Shown in pieces: positions 6,092 to 11,444 of a stretch of DNA of 11,444 bases. The translations under genes were made by a program, and so were the position numbers. The first letter of the stretch is position 1, and the number at the start of each line of letters is the position of its first letter. This DNA comes from UBA4664 sp038244585 (GTDB taxonomy: Bacteria > Patescibacteriota > Saccharimonadia > UBA4664). The stretch spans positions 1 to 11,444 of the forward strand of contig JBBRTI010000022.1 of NCBI GenBank assembly GCA_038244585.1. Reading direction: 5' to 3'. Under the pieces are notes generated by a model. It was not told the origin of the DNA. It worked only from the letters and a program-made list of their open reading frames with translations, and did no database searches.

Positions 6092-6397
6092 TCAAACATA
6101 CCGATGCTGGTCCAGGCGCTCGGATGCGAGGCGCAAGGTCTGCGTCAGCCGGGGGATTGATTGTTCCAGTTGTTTCCAGCCTCGCTTGGTTAGGCGATAG
6201 GACTTGCGGAAAGAGTCGTTTGCAGGCTCGATTAGCCCTACGGCTTGGAGCCGCCTTAGGTTCAAATAGAGGGTCGGTGGCTTAATATACGCAGCTGCTG
6301 CCGAATCGCTGATTAGTTGCTGCCCAATTTCTGCTCCGTTGAGCGGGCCGATAGATAACGCCAGTAAGATGGAATGTTCGTGAGTGGTGGGCGTCAT
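6092..6397 (-). CDS. PadR-like winged-helix transcriptional regulator
   Basis: The protein has 101 residues. The pattern matches the PadR N-terminal winged helix: EHSILLALSIGPLNGAEIGQQL (helices 1-2), PPTLYLNLRRLQAVGLIEP (recognition helix; PadR proteins typically have ..P.LY..L..LE..GLI), then wing residues SYRLTKRGWKQLEQ. A short C-terminal helix (about 76-98) may mediate dimer formation. PadR proteins usually repress their own gene and a neighbour. The upstream region has palindromic TTTCTATA/TATAGAAA half-sites overlapping its -10. The predicted leader is only about 14 nt and has no Shine-Dalgarno. It is divergent from a transcript at about 6485-6550 and precedes valS, which has its own -10. 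Confidence 0.85.
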   Translation of the reverse strand: MTPTTHEHSILLALSIGPLNGAEIGQQLISDSAAAAYIKPPTLYLNLRRLQAVGLIEPANDSFRKSYRLTKRGWKQLEQSIPRLTQTLRLASERLDQHRYV

Positions 6398-6410
6398 GTA
6401 TTCGAGAGTA

Positions 6411-6469
6411 TTTCTATATTATAGAAATTGCAATTATTTTCCCCCTCAAATTGCAATCCTATTTCTATA
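6411..6469. promoter_or_regulatory. Palindromic operator region with divergent promoters
   Basis: Three half-sites (TTTCTATA 6411-6418, TATAGAAA 6420-6427, TTTCTATA 6462-6469) form one near-perfect palindrome with a 1-nt centre and one wider inverted pair. The self-complementary octamer ATTGCAAT occurs at 6427-6434 and 6450-6457. The regulator's -10 (TATAAT, minus, 6423-6418) and the plus-strand -35 (TTGCAA, 6451-6456) both lie within these sites, so a bound dimer would block both directions. That the PadR-like protein is the binder is inferred from position. Confidence 0.7.
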
Positions 6470-6478
6470 AAATATAAA
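6451..6478 (+). promoter_or_regulatory. Plus-strand promoter divergent from the PadR-like gene
   Basis: TTGCAA (6451-6456), a 16-nt spacer and TATAAA (6473-6478) place the start near 6485. The -35 lies in an ATTGCAAT octamer and the spacer includes a TTTCTATA half-site. Confidence 0.6.
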
Positions 6479-6484
6479 TACGTT

Positions 6485-6550
6485 TGAACAAGATAAGGAA
6501 CAACCACAATGTGACAATGGCCTACCGGAAACCGGTAGGCCATTTTTGTT
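6485..6550 (+). ncRNA. Putative ~65-nt mini-transcript with start-stop ORF
   Basis: Downstream of the divergent promoter, AAGGAA (6495-6500) stands 8 nt before ATG (6509-6511), which is followed at once by TGA (6512-6514), and a strong terminator begins 2 nt later. No plus-strand gene follows before 8484. The transcript could be a regulatory RNA, a ribosome-binding decoy, or the remains of a PadR-controlled gene whose body was deleted. Its exact ends are inferred from promoter and terminator positions. Confidence 0.5.
6516..6548 (+). terminator. Strong Rho-independent terminator
   Basis: ATGGCCTACCGG (6517-6528) and CCGGTAGGCCAT (6532-6543) form a perfect 12-bp stem with loop AAA, followed by TTTTT on the plus strand. 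The minus strand lacks a comparable T run, so it serves a plus-strand transcript. Confidence 0.9.
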
Positions 6551-6581
6551 GCGTGAGGTGGTCACGGAGAACTGGGGCAGA

Positions 6582-6860
6582 TCAGGTTGTGTGGTGTGGA
6601 GACTCGTCGCGCACGCTCGCTTCGAAGCTTCCGCCACAAGCTTCTTCCAGATAGTTACTGACGGCGGTAGCGACCTCGGTGGCCGCCGGATTTCCAAGCG
6701 TCTCAATTGTGAAGCATGACGTTTGCTTCTTGTGGGTGACGCTGCAGGGGCCGGTCAGTATTCCTCGGTTTCGGAGGCTGCCTTTGATCTCGGCAACAAG
6801 GACGCCGTCAGGTAGTAGGTCATGGTCAATGAGGCGGGTGTCAACTCGTATAGTCGTCAT
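6582..6860 (-). CDS. Small orphan protein (92 aa), unknown
   Basis: The frame is open back to 6962, but the protein-like part begins at the ATG at 6860 (MTTIRVDTRLIDHDLLPDG): upstream residues have low-complexity, non-coding character and include a probable promoter at 6911-6920. No Shine-Dalgarno is visible. The product has a strand-rich first half (VLVAEIKGSLRNRGILTGPCSV), a TSCFTIETLG segment and an amphipathic helix (AATEVATAVSNYLEEAC), with three Cys and a His-rich tail. No known domain was recognised and no signal or membrane segment is present. It may be a small soluble alpha/beta protein. It follows another small orphan on the same strand, separated by a 12-bp hairpin. Confidence 0.6.
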   Translation of the reverse strand: MTTIRVDTRLIDHDLLPDGVLVAEIKGSLRNRGILTGPCSVTHKKQTSCFTIETLGNPAATEVATAVSNYLEEACGGSFEASVRDESPHHTT

Positions 6861-6910
6861 GGAGGTTGCCAATCTGCAGGGCCCGGAGGGCGGAAGATGA
6901 AAGTGGACTT

Positions 6911-6920
6911 TACTATAGTA
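6911..6920 (-). promoter_or_regulatory. Possible -10 palindrome of the 92-residue gene
   Basis: TACTATAGTA is a perfect 10-bp palindrome containing -10-like TACTAT on either strand. On minus it lies about 50 nt before the ATG at 6860. No clear -35. Confidence 0.35.
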
Positions 6921-6969
6921 CACGATTTCGTTGCCGAGATGACGCGGAAAACCTCGGCTCAACAGGATA

Positions 6970-7000
6970 GCGGCTCACCGAAGAAATGTCGGTGAGCCGC
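6970..7000. repeat. 12-bp perfect hairpin without T tract
   Basis: GCGGCTCACCGA (6970-6981) and its exact complement (6989-7000) enclose loop AGAAATG. It lies 24 nt past the stop of the 100-residue gene on the minus strand. Neither side has a T run, so it is not a standard intrinsic terminator; an mRNA 3'-end stabiliser, processing site or noncanonical terminator is possible. Confidence 0.7.
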
Positions 7001-7024
7001 GGTGGGTTACGGGAATGTCTTACT

Positions 7025-7327
7025 TCAGGCCCAGTTGTCAATCCACTTAGCTGGGATGCTTGCCAATATTGCGTGGCCGTTGTCATGGTGGGCCTCGGTG
7101 ACGTCCACTTCAGTGCCGTGAATATCGCTTCGTCCAATGACTCTGCGCAGAGCTTGCTCGATGGAACCATCGCGGGTCCACAAGCCATAGCGTCCGGACG
7201 AGAGCTCGCTAAACCACAGAACACCAACTGCGTCCGAGGTGCTTTCTACGGCTGCCGCCGCGGTTTCGGCTTCTTCTCTCTGTTGGAAAATAAAGAGGCT
7301 GTTTACATCAATGAAGACGACAGACAC
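7025..7327 (-). CDS. Small orphan protein (100 aa), unknown
   Basis: GTG start at 7327 with GGAG 5 nt upstream; no ATG is available in the conserved-looking part. A strong promoter (TTGCTA-17-TATAAA, 7399-7371) precedes it, so it is transcribed independently of tsaD. The protein begins with a strand (SVVFIDVNSLFIF), then a Glu/Ala-rich helix (QREEAETAAAAVE), further strands (AVGVLWFSEL, YGLWTRDG), a short helix (IEQALRRVIG) and a C-terminal segment with HH and several Trp. Soluble alpha/beta composition; no signal, membrane helix or recognised family. Promoter, start site and codon pattern support a real gene. Confidence 0.7.
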   Translation of the reverse strand: MSVVFIDVNSLFIFQQREEAETAAAAVESTSDAVGVLWFSELSSGRYGLWTRDGSIEQALRRVIGRSDIHGTEVDVTEAHHDNGHAILASIPAKWIDNWA

Positions 7328-7370
7328 TTGAGCTCCATTTCTGAACGGATAACAGGTGAGGGACTAGTTG

Positions 7371-7399
7371 TTTATAACATGATTCTTAAGAAATAGCAA
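7371..7399 (-). promoter_or_regulatory. Sigma70-type promoter of the 100-residue gene
   Basis: TTGCTA (7399-7394), a 17-nt spacer and TATAAA (7376-7371) give one of the best promoter matches in the window, with an expected leader of about 37 nt. The -35 abuts the last base of the tsaD stop codon. Confidence 0.75.
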
Positions 7400-8428
7400 T
7401 TAATGGCTGAGGCTGGGATCGGCTTTTAGCTCAAACGGCGATGTTATTTGGCCATTTTGAGCCAAAAAATAGCACATAGATGCGATCATGGCGCCGTTGT
7501 CGGTGCAAAGTTGGATTGGCGCGTAATACATTGGAACCGGCACCACGCGGGAAACTTCCTCACGCAGGCGGCTGTTGGCCGCCACGCCGCCGGCGATGAC
7601 CACGGTTGCGGGCTGGAACTCGCGGTACGCCTTTAGCAGGTTGGCGGTCAGGGTTTCGCAGACTGTGCGCTGGAAGCTGGCGGCCATGTCGTACTTCTGC
7701 GAGTTAGTGAGGCGGCCGGGCAGCTCGGAGCTGGGCGTGCGGAAGTCGCCGCCGATTTCACTTTGCAGGGTTCGCAGGACGGCGGTTTTGAGCCCACTGA
7801 AGCTGAAATCATAGGTGTCGCCCATGTTGGCCCGTGGCAGTTTGTAGCGGTTCTCGTCGCCCTTTAGGGCCGCCTGGCCGATGCTGGGGCCGCCGGGGTA
7901 GGGGAGGCCCATCATTTTGGCGACCTTGTCGAAGGCTTCGCCGGCGGCGTCGTCCCGCGTGGCACCCAGGAGTCGGTATTCCAACGGGCTTGTGAAGTAG
8001 AGCAGGTGGGAATGGCCGCCGGATACGCTCAAGGAGATCATAGGAAACTGCGGCTCCGGGTCGATAAGGAAGTTGGCGAAGGTATGGGCCACAACATGAT
8101 TGACGGCGTAGAGCGGTTTGTCGCGGACAAGCGCAACGGTCCGCGCCGTGAGCGTGCCGATGAGCAGGGAGCCGAGCAGACCAGGCCCTGAGGTCACGGC
8201 GATGCCGTCGATATCGTCCCAACTACAGCCGGCCCCATCCAAAGCCTGCTGGATGACCGGCAAGATGACTTCGATGTGGCTGCGCGCCGCTACTTCCGGT
8301 ACCACGCCGCCGTACTGGGCATGGATATCTATCTGGGAGGCAATGACGTTACTCAACACCTTGCGGCCGTCTTCGACGACGGCGGCGGCGGTCTCATCGC
8401 AACTGGTTTCAATTCCTAGCAGTTTCAT
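7400..8428 (-). CDS. tsaD: tRNA N6-threonylcarbamoyladenosine transferase TsaD
   Basis: A full-length 342-residue member of the Kae1/TsaD family, which transfers the threonylcarbamoyl group to A37 of tRNAs reading ANN codons, working with TsaB and TsaE (neither seen here). Visible signatures: MKLLGIETSCDETAAAVV at the N-terminus, GGVVPEVAARSHIE, TSGPGLLGSLLIG, metal ligands H111 and H115 in NHVVAH, SGGHS, the GEAFDKVAKMMGLPYPGGP segment, SGLKTAV, IAGGVAANSRLR and CTDNGAMIA, whose Asp is the C-terminal metal ligand. The ATG follows a GCTACAAT box by only 7 nt, without a Shine-Dalgarno, so the message is probably leaderless. The promoter region is shared with the divergent femX-like gene 1, 55 bp away. 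Confidence 0.97.
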   Translation of the reverse strand: MKLLGIETSCDETAAAVVEDGRKVLSNVIASQIDIHAQYGGVVPEVAARSHIEVILPVIQQALDGAGCSWDDIDGIAVTSGPGLLGSLLIGTLTARTVALVRDKPLYAVNHVVAHTFANFLIDPEPQFPMISLSVSGGHSHLLYFTSPLEYRLLGATRDDAAGEAFDKVAKMMGLPYPGGPSIGQAALKGDENRYKLPRANMGDTYDFSFSGLKTAVLRTLQSEIGGDFRTPSSELPGRLTNSQKYDMAASFQRTVCETLTANLLKAYREFQPATVVIAGGVAANSRLREEVSRVVPVPMYYAPIQLCTDNGAMIASMCYFLAQNGQITSPFELKADPSLSH

Positions 8429-8435
8429 GAGGCTG

Positions 8436-8443
8436 ATTGTAGC
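8436..8443 (-). promoter_or_regulatory. Promoter -10 (GCTACAAT) of tsaD, leaderless spacing
   Basis: TACAAT (8441-8436) lies 7 nt before the A of the tsaD ATG, which puts the expected start of transcription at or one base before the start codon. No -35 match is clear. Confidence 0.6.
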
Positions 8444-8469
8444 ATCATGGGCAATTCGGCGCAGTCTCA

Positions 8470-8477
8470 GCTACAAT
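8470..8477 (+). promoter_or_regulatory. Promoter -10 (GCTACAAT) of femX-like gene 1, leaderless spacing
   Basis: TACAAT (8472-8477) is followed by exactly 6 nt and then the ATG at 8484, so +1 coincides with the A of ATG by standard -10 geometry. There is no Shine-Dalgarno. Confidence 0.6.
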
Positions 8478-8483
8478 AACGCT

Positions 8484-9476
8484 ATGGAACTTATCGAAAT
8501 CACCGTACGCGCGAAGTGGGATCAGTTCGTGTCGGCCAGCACCTGGGGACACCCGCTGCAATTGTGGGGCTGGGGCGAGGCCAAACGGGCCAATAACTGG
8601 ACTCCCCACCGGCTGGCCATTATGGACGGCGACGCCATTGTTGCCGGGGCGCAGGTCCTGCTGTGGCCCATTCCTCGACTCGGCCGCAAGGTGGCTTATG
8701 TGCCGCGCGGACCCGTTACAGATCCTCGGCAGGCCGAAGTGCTGCTTGGGCTGCTCGTCGAGTGGGCCCGCCGGCACGACGCCTTGTACCTGCGCATTGA
8801 GCCCAGCTGGCTGGCCGCCGAACTGCCGGCCGAATGGAAGCGCTCGCCGCACGCCATCCAGCTCAAGGAAACCTACCTCATCGACCTGACCAAGCCCGAG
8901 GCCGAACTGCTTGAGCCGATGGCCCGCAAGCACCGTCAATACATCCGCAAGGCCGAACGCGACGGAGTAACGGTGACCCGCAGCTCGACGGACGCCGGGC
9001 AGGTGGGCGCGATGTATGACATTTACTGCCACACGGCGGCCCGGGCTGGCTTCGGCATTCACGATAAGGAATACTATGACCTGCTGTTCGCCGAACTGGG
9101 CGAAGGAAACGTATTATACATGGCCTCAGTTGACGGCCATCCTTCCGCCTTTTTGTGGCTGTCGCGGGCGGGTAAGACTGTTTATGAGCTCTACGGCGGC
9201 GTGACCGACGCCGGAGGCGAGGCTAAAGCCAATTACTTCCTCAAATGGACAGCTATCCAAGAGGCGAAACGCGATGGCTACGAGTTGTACGACTTCAACG
9301 GCCGCCTCAACGAGGGCGTGAGCCGCTTCAAAGAGGGATTCGGCCCCAGCGAGACGGACTGGATCGGCACTTGGGATTATCCCTTCAACCAGCTTGGCTA
9401 CCAGCTATGGGAGCGCCTGTGGCCGATTGCCAAACCCATCGGACGCCGCCTGATGAACGTTATAAATCGAGGGTAA
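8484..9476 (+). CDS. FemAB-family peptidoglycan bridge aminoacyltransferase, paralogue 1
   Basis: The protein has 330 residues. The frame is open upstream to 8118 inside tsaD, but the real start is ATG 8484 (MELIEITVRAKWDQFV), just past its -10. FemA/FemB/FemX enzymes use aminoacyl-tRNA to add amino acids to the stem peptide of lipid II. Family pattern: an N-terminal GNAT-like half with LQLWGWGEAKRANNWTPHRLAI (about 26-47) and VAYVPRGPV, the hallmark KHRQYIRKAERDGV (basic, near 150), a second GNAT half with MYDIYCHTAARAGFGIH, and late ELYGGVTDAGGEAKANYFLKWTAIQEAKRDGYELYDFNGR and GVSRFKEGFG typical of the FemAB C-terminus. The coiled-coil arm of true FemA is absent. The 3' end overlaps convergent xth by 17 bp. 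Which amino acid it adds cannot be read from sequence. Confidence 0.93.
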   Translation: MELIEITVRAKWDQFVSASTWGHPLQLWGWGEAKRANNWTPHRLAIMDGDAIVAGAQVLLWPIPRLGRKVAYVPRGPVTDPRQAEVLLGLLVEWARRHDALYLRIEPSWLAAELPAEWKRSPHAIQLKETYLIDLTKPEAELLEPMARKHRQYIRKAERDGVTVTRSSTDAGQVGAMYDIYCHTAARAGFGIHDKEYYDLLFAELGEGNVLYMASVDGHPSAFLWLSRAGKTVYELYGGVTDAGGEAKANYFLKWTAIQEAKRDGYELYDFNGRLNEGVSRFKEGFGPSETDWIGTWDYPFNQLGYQLWERLWPIAKPIGRRLMNVINRG

Positions 9477-10257
9477 GGCTGACCGGGCAGTGGTCTGAGC
9501 CCATGACGTCTGGATGGATATCCGCCGCTACAACCCTGTCCTTTAAGGCTTCCGATACCAGGAAATAATCGATACGCCAGCCGACGTTGCGTCCGCGGGC
9601 GCCGCCGAAGTTGCTCCACCAGGTGTAGTAGCCGTTGCCCTGCTTGAACAGACGCAAGGTGTCGACGAAGCCGGCGTCTACAAACGCCTGAAAGCCGGCC
9701 CGTTCCTCGTCGGTGAAGCCCTTTTTGCCCCGGTTGGGCTTGGGGTTGGCCAGATCCAGCTCGGTATGGGCAACGTTGAGGTCGCCGCAGAAGACGACGG
9801 GTTTGGTCTCCTCCAGCCGCTTGCAGTAGGCCAAAAAGGCCGGATCCCAATGGTTTTGGCGCAGGGGGATGCGGCTTAAGTCTTCCTTGGCGTTGGGCGT
9901 GTAGACGGTAACGATATAGAACTGCTCGTATTCGGCGGTCAGGACACGGCCTTCCGTGTTGGGGTCGCCGTAGGCATCGTCGGTCATGTCGTATTTTTGC
10001 TTGATGTCTTCGGGCAGGCCATGGATGATGCTGATTGGCTCGAACTTACTAAGAATGGCCGTGCCGGAATAGCCTTTTTTTACGGCCGAGTTGACGTAGG
10101 TGTGGTAGCCGTCCAAGCCCATTTGGATTTCTTCCGGCTGGGCCTTGGTTTCTTGCAGGCACAGGATATCAGGCTGCTCAGCTTCGATAAACGGCCTCAG
10201 GGCTTCTTTGCGGATGACGGCACGGATGCCGTTAACGTTCCAAGAATAGATTTTCAT
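9460..10257 (-). CDS. xth: Exodeoxyribonuclease III (AP endonuclease)
   Basis: The protein has 265 residues, the usual length. The enzyme cuts abasic sites and trims 3' ends in base excision repair. Family residues: N7 in SWNVNGIRA, E36 in LCLQETKAQ, Y119 in VTVYTPN, D159 and N161 in GDLNVAH, D230 in WRIDYFL, and D255-H256 in GSDHCP, which together make up the complete metal/catalytic set. The GRNVGWRIDYFLVS stretch is typical of the ExoA/Xth type. The ATG is 6 nt after a GCTACAAT box, with no Shine-Dalgarno, so it is probably leaderless. It lies between two femX-like genes, convergent with the first (17-bp overlap) and divergent from the second (36-bp gap). Confidence 0.96.
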   Translation of the reverse strand: MKIYSWNVNGIRAVIRKEALRPFIEAEQPDILCLQETKAQPEEIQMGLDGYHTYVNSAVKKGYSGTAILSKFEPISIIHGLPEDIKQKYDMTDDAYGDPNTEGRVLTAEYEQFYIVTVYTPNAKEDLSRIPLRQNHWDPAFLAYCKRLEETKPVVFCGDLNVAHTELDLANPKPNRGKKGFTDEERAGFQAFVDAGFVDTLRLFKQGNGYYTWWSNFGGARGRNVGWRIDYFLVSEALKDRVVAADIHPDVMGSDHCPVSLTLDL

Positions 10258-10263
10258 AGGCGT

Positions 10264-10271
10264 ATTGTAGC
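10264..10271 (-). promoter_or_regulatory. Promoter -10 (GCTACAAT) of xth, leaderless spacing
   Basis: TACAAT (10269-10264) is followed by 6 nt and the xth ATG. Only 12 nt separate it from the oppositely oriented -10 of femX-like gene 2, so each promoter's -35 zone overlaps the other's -10. Confidence 0.6.
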
Positions 10272-10279
10272 GGGTTTAG

Positions 10280-10287
10280 GCTACAAT
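10280..10287 (+). promoter_or_regulatory. Promoter -10 (GCTACAAT) of femX-like gene 2, leaderless spacing
   Basis: TACAAT (10282-10287) is followed by 6 nt (GGGGAC) and the ATG at 10294. GGGGA is too close to the start to serve as a normal ribosome binding site. Confidence 0.6.
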
Positions 10288-10293
10288 GGGGAC

Positions 10294-11334
10294 ATGAAAA
10301 TTGCTTCGACAGCAGAATTATCCCGTTGGGACGAGCTGGTGGCTGCCAATCCGGACGGCGGCAACGCCCTCCAGACACTCGCTTGGGGAGATTTTAAGGG
10401 TCGGTGGGGATGGACGCCCCGGCGGTATGTCGCCACGGTCAACGGCAGCGAAGTGGCCATCCAGTTCCTGAGCCGCCGCATCCCGCTGCTGGGCGAAGTC
10501 TGGTATTGCCCTAAGGGACCCGGAGTTACCGCTCAGGCCGACCTGCTTGATCTCGTGAAGCAAATTAATGCCGCCGATTTGCCAGCCGTCTTTGTGCGGC
10601 TCGAGCCCGAGGTTCTACAATCTGAGGCGGACAACAAACGGCTGGCCGCCGCCGGCCTCGTCAAAGCCGCGCGGGATCTCCAGTCCAAGTCCACTATCTT
10701 TGTCGATTTATCACCGGGAGAAGAGGGAGTGCTGGCGAGCTTCAATCAAAGCGCCCGCCGCAATATCCGCAAAAGCGACGCCGGCGGTGTAGAGGTGGTG
10801 CCGGTGGAGGCAACCGAGGCCAACCTCGAAATTATGTTCCAGCTCATGCAGGCCACCGAGGCTCGGGCGGGCTACGGCCTGCGGCCGGCAGCCTATTTCA
10901 AGGATTATTGGAAAGGTCAGATTGACGCGGGACAGGGCCAGCTCCTGTTCGCCTCGCACGACAGTGACGTGCTGGCCGGCTTGTTCGTGACTTTTATCGG
11001 TGCGCGCGCCTGGTACAAGGACGGCGGTTCGTTCGATCTCAAACGCGAGCTCCAACCGAGCTACGCCATGCAGTGGGGGACGATGAGTTGGCTTATCGGC
11101 CGGGGCATCACGAGTTACGACATGGTCGGTGTGCCCAATCCTGACGAAATCGGTAGGGCTAATGCGCGCCAGGGCCTCTACGACTTCAAATCCAAGTTCA
11201 ATCCGCTAGTCACCGAGTTCATTGGCTGTTGGGACCTGCCGCTGAACGAGAGCAAGTACGGATTATGGCTGAAAATAGGGGAGAGGGTCGCCGGAAAGCT
11301 GGCCAACCGGTCGCCCGAAAAGTTCTTGTACTAA
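10294..11334 (+). CDS. FemAB-family peptidoglycan bridge aminoacyltransferase, paralogue 2
   Basis: The protein has 346 residues; start at ATG 10294 (MKIASTAELSRWDELV). The frame is open back to 9997 through xth, but that part is shadow. It aligns along its length with paralogue 1: LQTLAWGDFKGRWGWTPRRYVA (about 26-47), VWYCPKGPG, SARRNIRKSDAGGVEV (the basic FemAB signature), QLMQATEARAGYGLRP, WYKDGGSF, PSYAMQWGTMSWLIGRGITSYDMVGV, and the closing LYDFKSKFNPLVTEFIGCWDLP. The set implies two-step or alternative bridge building, as with FemX/FemA/FemB in Staphylococcus; substrate choice is unknown. Only 17 nt separate it from the Mur ligase-like gene that follows, so they probably form a wall-synthesis operon. 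Confidence 0.93.
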   Translation: MKIASTAELSRWDELVAANPDGGNALQTLAWGDFKGRWGWTPRRYVATVNGSEVAIQFLSRRIPLLGEVWYCPKGPGVTAQADLLDLVKQINAADLPAVFVRLEPEVLQSEADNKRLAAAGLVKAARDLQSKSTIFVDLSPGEEGVLASFNQSARRNIRKSDAGGVEVVPVEATEANLEIMFQLMQATEARAGYGLRPAAYFKDYWKGQIDAGQGQLLFASHDSDVLAGLFVTFIGARAWYKDGGSFDLKRELQPSYAMQWGTMSWLIGRGITSYDMVGVPNPDEIGRANARQGLYDFKSKFNPLVTEFIGCWDLPLNESKYGLWLKIGERVAGKLANRSPEKFLY

Positions 11335-11351
11335 TCTAATAAGGAATTATC

Positions 11352-11444
11352 ATGTTTCGCAAAGCGGTCAAACGTCTCATCCCTCGACAATTCTTCGCCA
11401 CTCTTGAGCCGTACGGCCATCTGGCCGAAGCTATTATCTGGAAC
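11352..11444 (+). CDS. Probable Mur ligase (MurE-like), first 31 codons only
   Basis: The gene starts at ATG 11352 behind AAGGAA (11341-11346, 5-nt spacing) and runs off the window. The visible part has a basic amphipathic start (MFRKAVKRLIPRQFF) and LEPYGHLAEAIIWN. Patescibacterial Mur ligases of the MurE type often begin with a similar basic, helical segment (a K..IP....L...YH..LA...A pattern) before the central domain with GVTGTNGKT. The ATP site is outside the window, so the call depends on this N-terminal resemblance and on the wall-gene neighbour. A different product cannot be excluded. Confidence 0.55.
   Translation, partial: MFRKAVKRLIPRQFFATLEPYGHLAEAIIWN

Noticed and set aside
6418..6449. 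A -35 (TTGAGG) for the PadR-like gene's TATAAT
   Set aside because: The spacer would be 20 nt, too long for a confident promoter pair; only the -10 is reported.
8118..8483. 122-residue N-terminal extension of femX-like gene 1
   Set aside because: It lies antisense inside tsaD and upstream of the GCTACAAT box; FemAB similarity begins at the ATG at 8484.
9997..10293. N-terminal extension of femX-like gene 2
   Set aside because: It is antisense to xth; the family alignment and the promoter both place the start at 10294.
1..11444. CRISPR array, insertion sequence or toxin-antitoxin pair
   Set aside because: No regularly spaced repeats, transposase motifs or known toxin/antitoxin families were seen; the small gene pair at 6582-7327 lacks typical features.

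Overview
The window looks like a piece of a Patescibacteria (CPR) chromosome, most likely Saccharimonadia. This is judged from the style of its valyl-tRNA synthetase, two FemAB-type peptidoglycan-bridge enzymes, the start of a probable MurE-like Mur ligase, compact gene packing and apparently leaderless starts. No marker gene fixes the lineage, so the placement is inference. TGA is used as a stop by several ORFs, which argues against the TGA=Gly code of Gracilibacteria and Absconditabacteria.

Layout. 1-972: the 3' part of a large serine recombinase, less GC-rich than most of the window, followed by an inverted repeat and a terminator, next to the 3' end of tRNA-Ser(UGA). 973-2560: three tRNA genes (Ser-UGA on minus; Arg-GCG and Ser-CGA on plus), a two-helix membrane protein, and a small transcription unit of about 300 bases with a possible 69-residue ORF. 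Each tRNA has an identifiable terminator. The one after tRNA-Ser(CGA) lies in a perfect 25-bp inverted repeat that includes the tRNA's own 3' end. 2614-5980 (minus): valS followed by an overlapping gene for a membrane-anchored, repeat-rich protein. 6092-6550: a small PadR-like regulator with palindromic operator sequences and, divergently, a promoter that appears to make only a transcript of about 65 nt carrying a ribosome binding site, a start-stop codon pair and a terminator. 6582-7327 (minus): two small orphan genes. 7400-8428 (minus): tsaD. 8484-11444: femX-like gene 1 (+), xth/exoA-type exonuclease III (-), femX-like gene 2 (+) and the first 31 codons of a probable Mur ligase (+).

How the genes work together. 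Most are core functions: decoding (tRNAs, ValRS, and TsaD for the t6A modification), DNA repair (Xth) and cell wall building (two FemAB-like enzymes and a Mur ligase). The less ordinary signals are a GCTACAAT -10 element placed 6-7 nt before four start codons, which would put transcription start on the A of ATG; the start-stop mini-transcript opposite the PadR-like regulator; the tRNA-terminator inverted repeat; and the Arg-GCG anticodon. No complete new defence or biosynthetic system was recognised.
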